This document shows positions 38,554-48,032 of a DNA stretch of 64,000 nt, in pieces. The position numbers were made by a program, and so were the translations under genes. This stretch comes from Ginsengibacter hankyongi (GTDB taxonomy: Bacteria > Bacteroidota > Bacteroidia > Chitinophagales > Chitinophagaceae): positions 1-64,000 of the forward strand of contig NZ_VYQF01000014.1 in the NCBI RefSeq assembly GCF_008710285.1. The letters are read 5' to 3'. Each line of letters starts with the position of its first letter. Position 1 is the first letter of the stretch. The notes under the pieces were generated by a model, which saw nothing but the letters and a program-made list of their open reading frames with translations, was not told the DNA's origin and did not search any database.

Positions 38554-39852
38554 ATGTTCCCCGATTCAAATACAAAAGCAGTTGAAAGGGTCACTCAAAA
38601 TTTATCAGCTTTAAGCGCTGAAGCCCTTCAGAAGATTACCAGTAATCTTAACAACACTCTGTGGCTGGGTCTTTTAGCGGGCTTCTCCGGCATTGTCGGT
38701 TACACGCTTAATCTCCAAAAGGCTGGGTGGAAAATCTTATTTCTTTTTATACTTATTGCATCGGCCTCTTATATGTCAGGATTTTTTTTAGGGTTCCTTT
38801 TTGGTATCCCCAAGAGAAATACTGATAAAGAGTCAGCCTATAACCTCAGCACCAATCTTGTCGATATTTCTGACTGGCTTACAAAAATAATTATAGGCCT
38901 GGGCTTGATCGAGATAAAAAGAATCCCGGCTTATCTAATTTCGGTTGGAAATTATATACAAACAGCCGTAGGCGCTGAAGATTCTGTAAAAATATTTTCC
39001 GTTTGTTGTATCGTTTACTTCAGCATATTCGGGTTATATTATGGATACAATTACATGCGATTATTCTTATCGGGCCAGTTTAAAGAAGCAGATGATAATT
39101 TGCTGCAAAAACAAATCAGGCTTACCGAAACCGGCCAGGCGTTGAATAACCAGGATCTTTCGCCGGATAATCTCGATAAGTCGTCGTTGCAGCAGGTAAA
39201 TGAATACAACCAGCTTTTAAAGAGTACAAAAACTGAGAACGATTATACCTTCGACGATTGGTATTATAAAGGAATAAGTGCTTATGACAACAAAGATTAC
39301 AATAAGACTATTGCTGACATGAACAATGCTTTGGAAAAGGATTCAAAAGCAAAGAATGCCGCTGATGCTTATTTATATATGAGCCTTGCATACGGCGCTC
39401 TTAAATTATACACCAAGTCCATTGAAATAAATAATATTGTAATTAATAATTATAAAGATTACAGCTACCTGTACCTCGCCTATCACAATAACGGAGTTAA
39501 TTTTACTGATCTTACCCAATATGAAAATGCGCTTAAGCAGTTCGAATCCGCAACCAGCTTAAATCCTGACTATGCAGATTCATGGGTTGGAAAAGGTTAT
39601 GCATTAATGTACCTGGATCGTTTTGATGAAGCAATGGTAGCTTTTGAAAAGGCGATAAAGGTCAATCCGGCTGATCCTAACCCATGGTACAATAAAGCCT
39701 GCATTTTTGCCAAAGAAAATAAAAAGACAGAAGCCATCGAAAGCCTGAAAAAAGCAATAGAACTGAAACCCGAGTTTAGGCAAAACGCAAAGACCGATAT
39801 ATGGCTCAACAACATTAGGGAAGAAGAAAGTTTTAAGGCACTTTTAAATTAA
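38554..39852 (+). CDS. Membrane-anchored TPR protein
   Basis: The 432 residues have three hydrophobic segments in the N-terminal 170 residues (about 33-52, 61-85 and 145-168). About four or five TPR units follow from 230 to 420, for example YADSWVGKGYALMYLDRFDEA and DPNPWYNKACIFAKENKKTEA. TPRs are protein-binding scaffolds, and the cytoplasmic or periplasmic side is not clear. It follows the acyltransferase by 34 bp and may be co-transcribed. Confidence 0.8.
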   Translation: MFPDSNTKAVERVTQNLSALSAEALQKITSNLNNTLWLGLLAGFSGIVGYTLNLQKAGWKILFLFILIASASYMSGFFLGFLFGIPKRNTDKESAYNLSTNLVDISDWLTKIIIGLGLIEIKRIPAYLISVGNYIQTAVGAEDSVKIFSVCCIVYFSIFGLYYGYNYMRLFLSGQFKEADDNLLQKQIRLTETGQALNNQDLSPDNLDKSSLQQVNEYNQLLKSTKTENDYTFDDWYYKGISAYDNKDYNKTIADMNNALEKDSKAKNAADAYLYMSLAYGALKLYTKSIEINNIVINNYKDYSYLYLAYHNNGVNFTDLTQYENALKQFESATSLNPDYADSWVGKGYALMYLDRFDEAMVAFEKAIKVNPADPNPWYNKACIFAKENKKTEAIESLKKAIELKPEFRQNAKTDIWLNNIREEESFKALLN

Positions 39853-39983
39853 GCATTCATCATTACCAGTAATTATCTTCTCTTTTCCGGATTTCCTCAA
39901 ATTTCTTTTGTTATCCTGCAAATCAATTTTATTCAATAATTATTGTGAACGATATTTGCATTTTTTAAAATAATTCTTGCTCT

Positions 39984-40967
39984 ATGCGCATAGCTATAAA
40001 TGGAATGGGACGAATAGGTCGGCTCTTATTCAGAAGGCTGATAGATGATGAAAAAATAGAGGTTGTTGCCGTAAACGATATTATGCCGGTCGACAATCTC
40101 GCCTATCTTATAAAATATGATTCAGTATATGGAACTTTTGCAAAGAACATTATTATAGAAAATCAATACGTAGAAATACAAAATAAAAAGATTGCTGTGT
40201 TTCAAAAAGAAGATCCGGAAACACTTCCGTGGGAAGAGTTGGACATCGATGTGGTACTGGAATGCAGCGGAAACTTTTCTACTAAAGAAAAAGCGGGGAA
40301 ACATTTAACCGCTGGTGCTAAAAAGGTGTTGCTATCAACCACCGGTGCTGATGATATTCCTTTATTGATCTATGGATTTAATCAAAGCAGGCTAACGGAT
40401 GATATTAATATTATATCCCCGGGCGGCTGTATGACGAATTGTTCCATTCATGTTCTTTACATTTTAAATTCAATTAGCATAATATCTGCCCACATTAATA
40501 TTTTGCATTCTTATACTTCACGGCAGGAGCTTGTAGATGCGCCTAATAAGAACTTTAGGCGCGGAAGAGCTGCGGCCGAATCTGTTATTCCCGTTGAAAT
40601 AGATTTACATAAATCGATGGAACGTTTAATGCCTGCAATGCAAAATAAGGTTGCTTCTTCTTCTATAAGAGTTCCGGTTGCAAATGGCGCCATGGCATTT
40701 TTTTCAATCCAGTTGCACGAAGAAGTAACTGCTGAACATATCAATTTACTTTTTAAAAAAGCGGCAAATAACTCCTATAAAGGGATTATTGACTATACCG
40801 ATGAACCCGTTGTATCGCTGGATATTAAAGGTAATACTCACTCTTGTGTTATTGACGGCACACTTACTTCTGTTATCGGCAATCATTGTACGATTGTTGC
40901 ATGGTTCGACAATGAATATGGCTTCACCAGTCGCATGATTGACTGGCTTGGAGTGTTGCATTCATAA
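39984..40967 (+). CDS. GAPDH-superfamily dehydrogenase, erythrose-4-phosphate-dehydrogenase-like
   Basis: The 327 residues have the NAD-binding GMGRIGR (8-14), catalytic Cys149 in GGCMTN and His175 in LHSYTS. After the RRGRAAAESVIP motif it reads PVEIDLHKSMERLMP where GAPDH has STGAAKAV; the inorganic phosphate-binding STG is missing. Erythrose-4-phosphate dehydrogenase (Epd) has VDTKLA-type sequence at that place. The C-terminus (YKGIIDYTDEPVVS, WFDNEYGF) also looks Epd-like. It may make 4-phosphoerythronate for vitamin B6, or be a second GAPDH. The SNASC motif is replaced by SPGGC. Confidence 0.85.
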   Translation: MRIAINGMGRIGRLLFRRLIDDEKIEVVAVNDIMPVDNLAYLIKYDSVYGTFAKNIIIENQYVEIQNKKIAVFQKEDPETLPWEELDIDVVLECSGNFSTKEKAGKHLTAGAKKVLLSTTGADDIPLLIYGFNQSRLTDDINIISPGGCMTNCSIHVLYILNSISIISAHINILHSYTSRQELVDAPNKNFRRGRAAAESVIPVEIDLHKSMERLMPAMQNKVASSSIRVPVANGAMAFFSIQLHEEVTAEHINLLFKKAANNSYKGIIDYTDEPVVSLDIKGNTHSCVIDGTLTSVIGNHCTIVAWFDNEYGFTSRMIDWLGVLHS

Positions 40968-41005
40968 TGTAAGACTTCAACACAATCTGCTTAAAAACGT
41001 TTTCA

Positions 41006-42001
41006 TTAAAAACGATACGTGAGGTGCATACCTGCATTGCCATTAATCATTTCAGGCGCCATGCTTATTTTTTCAAAATTTTTATTTTTATGCAGCGATG
41101 GAATTAATATCCCGGTAGCAGTACCAATTGCTGCGGAGAGTACGCAATCGCTAAAAAAATGATAACCGGCTTGCATACGCATATACGCCATACTTGCCGT
41201 TAGTATTCCTGAAGCTGCCCATATGTATGGACGCAGTTTTGAATTGGGATTAAAGTCAGAAAATATTTTTGCCGTAAGAAAGGTAGCCGCGGCTGTTGTG
41301 GCAACGTGCCCGCCATAAAAAGAGCGCTGACCGCCTTTGTCCAGCCGCTTATCGAGCGGAGCTTTATCACCATAAACAAAAGGCCTGCTTCTATAAACAA
41401 GTCCCGCGGTTAGCGTGTACATCGCTCCCGTTATGCCAATGGTTTCCACGTATAATGTAATTAATTGTCCTGCTTTTGTTCTTTCATTTTTATTAATAAA
41501 TATCATAGCAACGGGAATTACATACGACGCATCAAATAAAATATAACTGTCTTTATTGGCTTGCGTCGAATAATTCCCCGCAATTCCGCGATCAAAAAAA
41601 GGAAGTTTATCCTTTGTTTTAGTTGCAAGCTCTGCAGGTGTAAGATCATTTTTGTTTTTAATCAACGTATAACCTGCAAGGGTAGTTGCTACAGCAGCTG
41701 TTATTACAAGTCCATCCGTTACAAAATGAGTTTTGTATGGCGAATTATTTTTATTGATTAATACTCCATTTGTTTTTTTATTAAAAACACTTTCTGCATT
41801 CGTTTTTGATTTTGCGGTTGGGGCAGCAGATGAAAGATTGGTTAACGATGCAGCATCAGGAGAAAGATTTTTAGAAGAATCATTAATCAATGTGTTCTTT
41901 AAAGAGTCGCGGGAAAGAGTATCCTGCGACGTATTGTTGGTTTGCGAAAAGGCTGAACTTATCAAAAAGAAAGTTGCACAAATTACCAGGTGTTTTTTCA
42001 T
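41006..42001 (-). CDS. PAP2-family phosphatase, membrane-associated
   Basis: The 331 residues have a signal peptide (cleavage after SAFSQ), a Ser/Asn/Lys-rich linker and then a PAP2 domain with several helices (about 90-310). The three motifs are modified but recognisable: YRSRPF, FYGGHVATT (for PSGH) and MRMQAGYHFFSD (for SRxxxxxHxxxD). PAP2 enzymes dephosphorylate lipid phosphates such as undecaprenyl pyrophosphate. Convergent with the Epd-like gene. Confidence 0.82.
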   Translation of the reverse strand: MKKHLVICATFFLISSAFSQTNNTSQDTLSRDSLKNTLINDSSKNLSPDAASLTNLSSAAPTAKSKTNAESVFNKKTNGVLINKNNSPYKTHFVTDGLVITAAVATTLAGYTLIKNKNDLTPAELATKTKDKLPFFDRGIAGNYSTQANKDSYILFDASYVIPVAMIFINKNERTKAGQLITLYVETIGITGAMYTLTAGLVYRSRPFVYGDKAPLDKRLDKGGQRSFYGGHVATTAAATFLTAKIFSDFNPNSKLRPYIWAASGILTASMAYMRMQAGYHFFSDCVLSAAIGTATGILIPSLHKNKNFEKISMAPEMINGNAGMHLTYRF

Positions 42002-42092
42002 AATAATTTTGTGCCTGCAAATTTGATGCTAACTATTACGAATACATGAATTTTTTTTATTTAGTAAGAAATTGGTTTTAAATAAAATTACT

Positions 42093-43073
42093 TTACGGTT
42101 GTGTAAAGGCATCTAACAAATGCATCACTTCGGCTCCATCACTACCACTGGATGGATTAGGACCTTTATCTAAAAAATAGTCCACTACTTTTTCAATCAA
42201 AGGCTGCTGTACATGTTGCGGCGGAGTAAAAGAAATTACTTCTGTTGTTCCATTTCTGTTAAGAAATATTTTTTGCTCATTAAAAACACTAAAGCTAATA
42301 CTTCCCTCAGACCCGACAATTTCACAAACATCTTTTTCGTCGTCTTTGCTCACACTAAAACTCCATAGCCCGTTAAACAATATTCCATTTTTAAATACAA
42401 TATTTCCCGCTACTGCATCATCTGCATTATAAAAGCGTGATTGATTTATAGCAACACCTTTTGCATAATCGGCTTGCCCAAAAAAATAATACATAAGATC
42501 TAACTGGTGCGGCGCAAGGTCATGAAATAGTCCGCCGCCCGAAACTCCTGCGTCTACTCTCCATTTATTCCCGGTTAGCTCAAGCGCCTCTTTTGAAAGT
42601 TGTTTTTTATAAAACGCAAGATTTGCAAATCTTATCTCGCCAATTATTTTATCATCTATTATTTGTTTAATCTTATTAAAATACGGCTGCCCACGCCTGT
42701 AATGAGCAACACATAATTTCATATTAGTTTCATTTGCAGCCTTCACCATGTTTAATGCTGAAGAATAATTTAAGGTCATTGGCTTTTCCACATATACAGG
42801 TTTGCCTGCCTGGAATGCAGCAAGCGCATACGATTCGTGGGATGAAGGCGGCGTGGCAATATAAATTGCATTAACATCTTTATCGTTTATTAGTGCCATG
42901 GCATCATCATACCATTTCGGTACATGATGGCGGCTTGCATAATCTTTTGCCCTGGCGCCATCTCTCCGCATTACCGCAACAAGGGAAGAATTTTTTACTT
43001 TATTAAAAGCCGGGCCGCTTTTAACTTCAGTAACGTTTCCACATCCAATAATGCCCCATTTAATTTCTTTCAT
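42093..43073 (-). CDS. Gfo/Idh/MocA-family oxidoreductase
   Basis: The 326 residues have a Rossmann domain with IIGCGNVT (8-15) and the catalytic lysine Lys97 in EKPMTL. Substrate-domain residues include ARW-like DAGVSGGGLFHDLAPHQLD (partly), where Asp and His near 190 act in this family. Such enzymes oxidise sugars or inositols with NAD(P). Monocistronic; substrate unknown. Confidence 0.9.
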   Translation of the reverse strand: MKEIKWGIIGCGNVTEVKSGPAFNKVKNSSLVAVMRRDGARAKDYASRHHVPKWYDDAMALINDKDVNAIYIATPPSSHESYALAAFQAGKPVYVEKPMTLNYSSALNMVKAANETNMKLCVAHYRRGQPYFNKIKQIIDDKIIGEIRFANLAFYKKQLSKEALELTGNKWRVDAGVSGGGLFHDLAPHQLDLMYYFFGQADYAKGVAINQSRFYNADDAVAGNIVFKNGILFNGLWSFSVSKDDEKDVCEIVGSEGSISFSVFNEQKIFLNRNGTTEVISFTPPQHVQQPLIEKVVDYFLDKGPNPSSGSDGAEVMHLLDAFTQP

Positions 43074-43209
43074 CTAAAAATTTTATGATGAAGATATTAG
43101 ATTATTTCTTTCAGAGATGCATGCTATATTTAAAGGCACCGTATTTTTTTTATATCGTGTTTTAATTTTCATTTCCTTTACATTCCAATTCATTTAATAA
43201 TATAATTGC

Positions 43210-44322
43210 ATGTCTTTACCAAAATCAGATCAGCAGCCATTTTACTTTAAGCTTGCAATGGTACTTATTGCGATTATTGCTTTGGGTTACCTGACCATTT
43301 TAGGTAAAGAGGTTTTGAGCCCGCTTTTATTTGGATTATTATTTTCCATATTGCTATTACCCGTTACTGTTTTTTTTGAAAAGAAAATGAAATTACATCG
43401 AAGTGCAGCATCGGCCCTTTCCGTATTGTTATTGCTGGCTTCCATTGCTGTTATATTACTGGTAGTTGGTTCTGAAGTTTCAAGCCTTTCGCACGATCTC
43501 CCCCAGCTTAAAGCGCAAATCCTTGCATCGCTCCAGGATTTCCAGAAATGGATATCTGTTACATTTCATGTGAATATTGCAAAGCAAATGGACTATGTAA
43601 ATTCAGCGACTACTAAAATTGAAAACGCAACACCTACCGTTATTGGAGCAACAGTTCTTTCACTGTCATCTTTGTTATTATTTCTTGTTTTTGTTATACT
43701 CGATACTTTCTTTATGCTCTTTTACAGGAGAAGATTGTTGAAATTTTTAATTGATGTTTTTAAAGAAGAAAATTCGTCTATTGTATTTGATATTGTTGAA
43801 AGAGTACAATACATTATAAGAAAATATCTGTTGGGCCTTTTACTGGAAATGAGTACTGTTGCTGTTGTTTGCTGTTCTGTTTTTTTGCTGCTGGGTATTA
43901 AATATGCCATCCTGCTGGGGCTCATTACTGCACTGTTTAATATAGTTCCCTATATCGGCATCTTTACCGCATTATTGTTGAATATTATCATCACTTTCGC
44001 AACCACTGCATTGGCTTCTAAAGTATTGCTGGTAATAATAACCGTGGTGTCTATGCATCTCATAGATAGTAATATTTTACTTCCTCTAATCGTTGGTTCC
44101 AAGGTGAGAATCAATGCGTTCATAACATTATTAGGAGTTGTACTTGGAGAGTTGATATGGGGCATTCCCGGGATGTTTTTATCAATTCCCGTGATAGCAA
44201 TCATTAAAATTATTTTCGACAGGGTAGAAAGTCTCCAGCCATGGGGGCATTTAATGGGTGATGAAAAAATAGAACCCAAAAGTTTCAAGCTTAAAAAGAT
44301 TACGAAAAATAAAAGCGTATAA
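43210..44322 (+). CDS. AI-2E family (PerM/YhhQ-like) transporter
   Basis: The 370 residues have about seven or eight helices. The family-typical central soluble region covers about 85-135, and the C-terminal helices contain DSNILLPLIVGSKVRINAF and IWGIPGMFLSIPVIA. Some homologues export AI-2, others act as Na+/H+ antiporters, so the substrate is not assigned. It is divergent from the Gfo/Idh/MocA gene. Confidence 0.87.
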   Translation: MSLPKSDQQPFYFKLAMVLIAIIALGYLTILGKEVLSPLLFGLLFSILLLPVTVFFEKKMKLHRSAASALSVLLLLASIAVILLVVGSEVSSLSHDLPQLKAQILASLQDFQKWISVTFHVNIAKQMDYVNSATTKIENATPTVIGATVLSLSSLLLFLVFVILDTFFMLFYRRRLLKFLIDVFKEENSSIVFDIVERVQYIIRKYLLGLLLEMSTVAVVCCSVFLLLGIKYAILLGLITALFNIVPYIGIFTALLLNIIITFATTALASKVLLVIITVVSMHLIDSNILLPLIVGSKVRINAFITLLGVVLGELIWGIPGMFLSIPVIAIIKIIFDRVESLQPWGHLMGDEKIEPKSFKLKKITKNKSV

Positions 44323-44478
44323 AATATACTTCTTCCACCCCGTTGTCTCTCCTGCTGTTTAAAAAAATCATACACTCTTAACATTTCATCCGGTCAGTTG
44401 GTATGATTTTGGCCTCTATAGGTCGCTAACATTTTTATTTATAAAAAAAATTATTGTAAACACCTAAAAATCTAATTT

Positions 44479-44838
44479 ATGAAAAAAGTATTAATTGCAT
44501 TGTTTGCATTAGGCCTTACGAGCGGCTCATTTGCACAAGATTCAACAAATGGAATGAGCAACATGAGCCAGATGCACACCATGCAGAATGCCGATGGAGT
44601 TATTATGAAAAACGGCAAAGTACTGCAAAGAAGAGCCGGCCAGGTTGCTGTATTGACGCAAAATCTTGTATTGGCTGACGGCACAACCGTTATGCCCGCG
44701 GGAACTGTAAAGATGAAAGACGGTACTACCATTACCATGCAGGAAGGCGACTATTTTAAAATGGATGGCACTAAAGGCAATGTAAAAACCGATCAAAATT
44801 CTATGTCCGGTAAAATGCAAACCGACACGGCTAAATAA
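44479..44838 (+). CDS. DUF6799 secreted protein
   Basis: The 119 residues have a signal peptide (cleavage after GSFAQ, about residue 20). Two DUF6799-type halves follow: DGVIMKNGKVLQRRAGQ and LADGTTVMPAGTVKMKDGTTITMQEGD. The family is Bacteroidota-restricted, Met-rich and of unknown role. Its Met/His residues would allow Cu binding. A terminator follows. Confidence 0.82.
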   Translation: MKKVLIALFALGLTSGSFAQDSTNGMSNMSQMHTMQNADGVIMKNGKVLQRRAGQVAVLTQNLVLADGTTVMPAGTVKMKDGTTITMQEGDYFKMDGTKGNVKTDQNSMSGKMQTDTAK

Positions 44839-44860
44839 GTAAAACCCATAATGAAAACTA

Positions 44861-44892
44861 AGTGCCACAATTTTTTGTGGCATTTGTTTTTA
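44861..44892. terminator. Terminator between convergent genes
   Basis: TGCCACAA (44863-44870) pairs with TTGTGGCA (44875-44882) around TTTT, with a T-rich stretch after it. A rich flanks on the left also permit use by the convergent gene. Confidence 0.65.
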
Positions 44893-44894
44893 CA

Positions 44895-45362
44895 TCAATA
44901 CAAATCTTCTATTAGCAATTCTTTCCCGAGGAATAAAATAGTATCCCCGGTTTCTTTATGATACAACATCTTTGCAACGGGCGCATGGTGTGATAATAGA
45001 AAAACGGTTTCTTCTTCAACTTTTATTTTACCAAGCCCTGCAGCAATAAAAAAAGAAACGCCCGTGCACTTTACAAAACAGCCAGGTATTATTTTTTCAT
45101 TAACATGGCTGCAGTCCACAGCCATCAGGCTTGCAAGATCATTTTTATTAGCAGCCAATTGACGGGCATGCATGTCTTTCTCAATCTGGTTCATGGCACG
45201 GCCGGTTTCATACTTATCTCCCGCACTGCTTTTCTCCTGTTCATTTGCGGCAGCCTGCGCGTTATCCATGGCATGGTAACAGGATAAGATCCTTTGTTCT
45301 ATAATTTCAATACATCTCTTTTTTAATGTATTTTTAAAATCAATCTTTTGCTGGTTATTCAT
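44895..45362 (-). CDS. GreA/GreB-like two-domain protein
   Basis: The 155 residues have an N-terminal coiled-coil-type region (about 1-80; DKYETGRAMNQIEKDMHARQLA). A C-terminal beta-rich half with GCFVKCTGVSFFIAAGLGKI follows. The overall plan and the ETGRAM segment suggest the Gre-factor superfamily. Bacteroidota homologues are often labelled 3-oxoacyl-ACP synthase without basis. Gre factors stimulate transcript cleavage by RNA polymerase, but the acidic tip residues needed for that were not verified. Confidence 0.55.
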   Translation of the reverse strand: MNNQQKIDFKNTLKKRCIEIIEQRILSCYHAMDNAQAAANEQEKSSAGDKYETGRAMNQIEKDMHARQLAANKNDLASLMAVDCSHVNEKIIPGCFVKCTGVSFFIAAGLGKIKVEEETVFLLSHHAPVAKMLYHKETGDTILFLGKELLIEDLY

Positions 45363-45466
45363 TACTGTAATTATAACGAAAGAACAGGTTGGTTTAAAAT
45401 TTATTCATAGAATTTAGTTATTACATACCAACAAAAATTGCTACTTTACTTTTCAATTTATCCAGC

Positions 45467-46024
45467 ATGCTTTACCCCAACTTCTCCCCTTTTCCTGAAA
45501 TAAAAACAGCAAGACTTTTATTGCGAAGGATGATAGCCGGTGATGCAAAAGAACTTTTATACCTGCGATCTAGTGAGAACGTAATGAAATATATTGACAG
45601 GGAAAGAACAAAAACTATCAGCGATGCAGAGCTTTTTATTGACAAGATTGATGCAGCACTCGATAGTAATAACGGCATCATGTGGGGTATTACTTTAAAA
45701 GAGCGGCCCCGCACGCTGATTGGAAACATTGGTTACTGGCGGCTGGTAAGAGAGCATTACCGTGCAGAAGTCGGTTATATGCTTCACCCGGCCTTTTGGA
45801 AAAAAGGAATTATGAAGGAAGCCTTGTTACGTGTAATTGATTTTGGATTTAATGAAATGAAGCTGCACAGCATTGAAGCGAACGTTAATCCCCACAATAC
45901 AGCATCAGCAAAGTTGTTGGAATCTACGGGATTTGTAAAGGAAGCATACTTTAAAGAAGATTATTTCTTTAATGGCGCTTTTCACGACACCATAATTTAT
46001 TCGTTGCTGAAACAAAGGAAATAA
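45467..46024 (+). CDS. GNAT-family N-acetyltransferase (RimJ-like)
   Basis: The 185 residues follow the acetyltransferase_3 (RimJ/RimL) pattern: TARLLLRRM at 14-22, RAEVGYMLHPAFWKKGIMKEAL (acetyl-CoA-binding region, partly quoted) and NPHNTASAKLLESTGF. It probably acetylates an N-terminus or a small amine. Substrate unknown. Divergent from the Gre-like gene. Confidence 0.9.
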   Translation: MLYPNFSPFPEIKTARLLLRRMIAGDAKELLYLRSSENVMKYIDRERTKTISDAELFIDKIDAALDSNNGIMWGITLKERPRTLIGNIGYWRLVREHYRAEVGYMLHPAFWKKGIMKEALLRVIDFGFNEMKLHSIEANVNPHNTASAKLLESTGFVKEAYFKEDYFFNGAFHDTIIYSLLKQRK

Positions 46025-46028
46025 AAAA

Positions 46029-46048
46029 GGTTGCCTTTTCAGGCAACC
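46029..46048 (-). terminator. Rho-independent terminator (minus strand)
   Basis: GGTTGCCT (46029-46036) pairs with AGGCAACC (46041-46048). The A run on its left is a U tract for the DUF2911 transcript. Confidence 0.65.
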
Positions 46049-46070
46049 CATTTCTATATATAGATATTAA

Positions 46071-46601
46071 TTAATGCACTTTAAATTCCACCTTCCGGTT
46101 GCCCCATAGCAAAGTAACTTCCCCGGCAGGACTTATTTTAAAAGTCATTTTTTCGATAGGAGAAGCTTCGGTAGTATATTTAGTGTCAACACGCAACGCA
46201 TCATCTGCCTGTTTATATTTGAAGGCGCCCCATTGCTTCCATGTTTTGTTAAATATGATGGTAACCTTGTTGCCACTGAACAGAGTAAACAAACCATACT
46301 TGCCTGCGGCTAATTTCTTACCATCGATGGTAACATTTTTATCGGTTTCAAATACAGTTGCTTCATTGGCACCGGTACGCCAAACCTGCCCGTCCTTAGG
46401 TTCAAGGTCTTTACCAATTGTTCTTCCCTTTACAGAGGGTTGACTGTAATCGATGGAAATGGTTGCCCCGCTGTTTATTTTTTGGGTGACTTTTGCAGGT
46501 GGGCTTGGCCTTTTACTTTTATCTTCCTCGGCCTGGGCCTTTACGTGTATGCTTGCCATTAACCCTGAAGCAAGCAGCGCCATCGTGAATAATTTTTTCA
46601 T
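46071..46601 (-). CDS. DUF2911 secreted protein
   Basis: The 176 residues have a signal peptide (cleavage after HVKAQ, about residue 22). One DUF2911 domain follows: KINSGATISIDYSQPSVKGR, VWRTGANEAT and KLAAGKYGLFT. This periplasmic beta-sandwich family is common in Bacteroidota and has no known function. Confidence 0.88.
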   Translation of the reverse strand: MKKLFTMALLASGLMASIHVKAQAEEDKSKRPSPPAKVTQKINSGATISIDYSQPSVKGRTIGKDLEPKDGQVWRTGANEATVFETDKNVTIDGKKLAAGKYGLFTLFSGNKVTIIFNKTWKQWGAFKYKQADDALRVDTKYTTEASPIEKMTFKISPAGEVTLLWGNRKVEFKVH

Positions 46602-47036
46602 TGTTATAATTTTAGTTTTTTTTAGTAATTCAAAAACATTTCTGAACCGTTTTCAAATATATAGAAAACTTGTAAATGATAATTTCTTTCCGGGACAGGC
46701 GGTACAGGTTTACCACTTTTTTATCTTTTAATAAGCTTAATAGTTTTGGGATAAGGTGTTATTTAAAAAAAACTCTTATATGCATCTCCTGTTATCTTGT
46801 TTATTTTTATCAGCGTTCATTTAAAAATTAAAGCACATTAAATGGTATAGGCAAGAATAAATCAGCGCATATTTTAAATACTTCTTCATTCTTATTCATT
46901 CGTTCCGCAAAGAAAATTTACCAATACGCTATGAAAGATAGCCGGGGAATATTTTTATTGTGGCGCTCATATTTGTTTTCCTTATCACCTTCATGATTGC
47001 CTTTTCAATAATATTCTAAGAAGCAGAAGTGAAGGA
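46602..47036. other. AT-rich intergenic region with a possible disrupted small ORF
   Basis: These 435 bp contain, at 46931-47019 (plus), a possible 29-residue membrane peptide that needs one extra G in a GGGG run to be in frame (see findings). Nothing else was recognised. Confidence 0.4.
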
Positions 47037-47948
47037 TTAAAAATAATTAAACTCCAAAGATTTCTTATCCCAGTTCCCGGTCTCGGCTGCTGCATCATAA
47101 GTTGATTGCAGAAATTCCATCAACATTTTTTCGGGAAATGCTGCTTTTCTCACATCATCATATAACAGGAAAAACTCTCCCATTTCTTTGCTGTAGAAGG
47201 CTTCAACCGGCATAATTTTTTGCGTGCCAAAATCGGCAGGTATAGGATAAGCATAAGAATAAAATGCCGGGTGCGGAAACGCTTCATTGCCGGGCCAGAA
47301 GCCGGCACTGGACACTTCATGAGAATACGATTCCTGCATAACCCTGAGCGGAATATTATTTACCACGCCCGAATATTTAGGGGCAACTCTTCCTGAAAAA
47401 CGGGTAACGGCCAAATCGAAGCTGCCCCAGAAAAAATGAACCGGGCTGCATTTACCGCTGAAGCCTGCACGAAATTTATTAAGCACGGGTTCTATTTTTA
47501 CAAGCGCTTTCCAGAATAAATTGATCTGTTCTTTATCATACGATTGGTGAACCTCATCTTTTTCAAAAGGTATAGCCGGGTTTATTTCATTTGGCTTTGC
47601 ATAAATTTTTACATCAATATCCAAAGCTTTTAATTTTTCAAAAAGCTCATTGTAAAAAGAAGCAACAGTCCTGGGATAGAGAGATACTCTTTCATTGTCG
47701 CCTTCACTGGTGATGATTAGAAGCTGGTGATCGATAAAATCGAACGATAGTTCAAATATCCCTTTATTATAATTAATGCCCCCTGTTGTTAATCCATGTG
47801 GTGAAACAGTAAAAGTTACATGCCACGAATGATTAAGCCATGGCATTTTTATCAGCTTTATTTTACCTACAATCTGCGTCCATAACTGAACGGTGGCAAT
47901 GGTATCCTTCAATTTATCATATTGCAAATCCGGCCATTCTTTTTTCAT
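47037..47948 (-). CDS. DUF5996 family protein
   Basis: The 303 residues begin WPDLQYDKLKDTIATVQLW, followed by KMPWLNHSWHVTFTVSP and later HFFWGSFDLAVTRFSGR and YSHEVSSAGFWPG, which are characteristic of DUF5996. It is cytoplasmic and of unknown function. It lies 81 bp downstream of the UBP-finger gene on the same strand. Confidence 0.85.
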   Translation of the reverse strand: MKKEWPDLQYDKLKDTIATVQLWTQIVGKIKLIKMPWLNHSWHVTFTVSPHGLTTGGINYNKGIFELSFDFIDHQLLIITSEGDNERVSLYPRTVASFYNELFEKLKALDIDVKIYAKPNEINPAIPFEKDEVHQSYDKEQINLFWKALVKIEPVLNKFRAGFSGKCSPVHFFWGSFDLAVTRFSGRVAPKYSGVVNNIPLRVMQESYSHEVSSAGFWPGNEAFPHPAFYSYAYPIPADFGTQKIMPVEAFYSKEMGEFFLLYDDVRKAAFPEKMLMEFLQSTYDAAAETGNWDKKSLEFNYF

Positions 47949-47990
47949 AAAATATTATATTAGTTTAATTAACAGATTTATAAAGATATT

Positions 47991-48032
47991 CCATTCACCA
48001 TTCACCATTCACGATTGACCATTCACGATTCA
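47991..48032. repeat. Heptameric tandem repeat (CCATTCA units)
   Basis: Six 7-bp units follow each other: CCATTCA three times, CGATTGA, CCATTCA, CGATTCA. They lie between the UBP-finger stop codon and the DUF5996 gene and overlap the stop. Confidence 0.8.
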
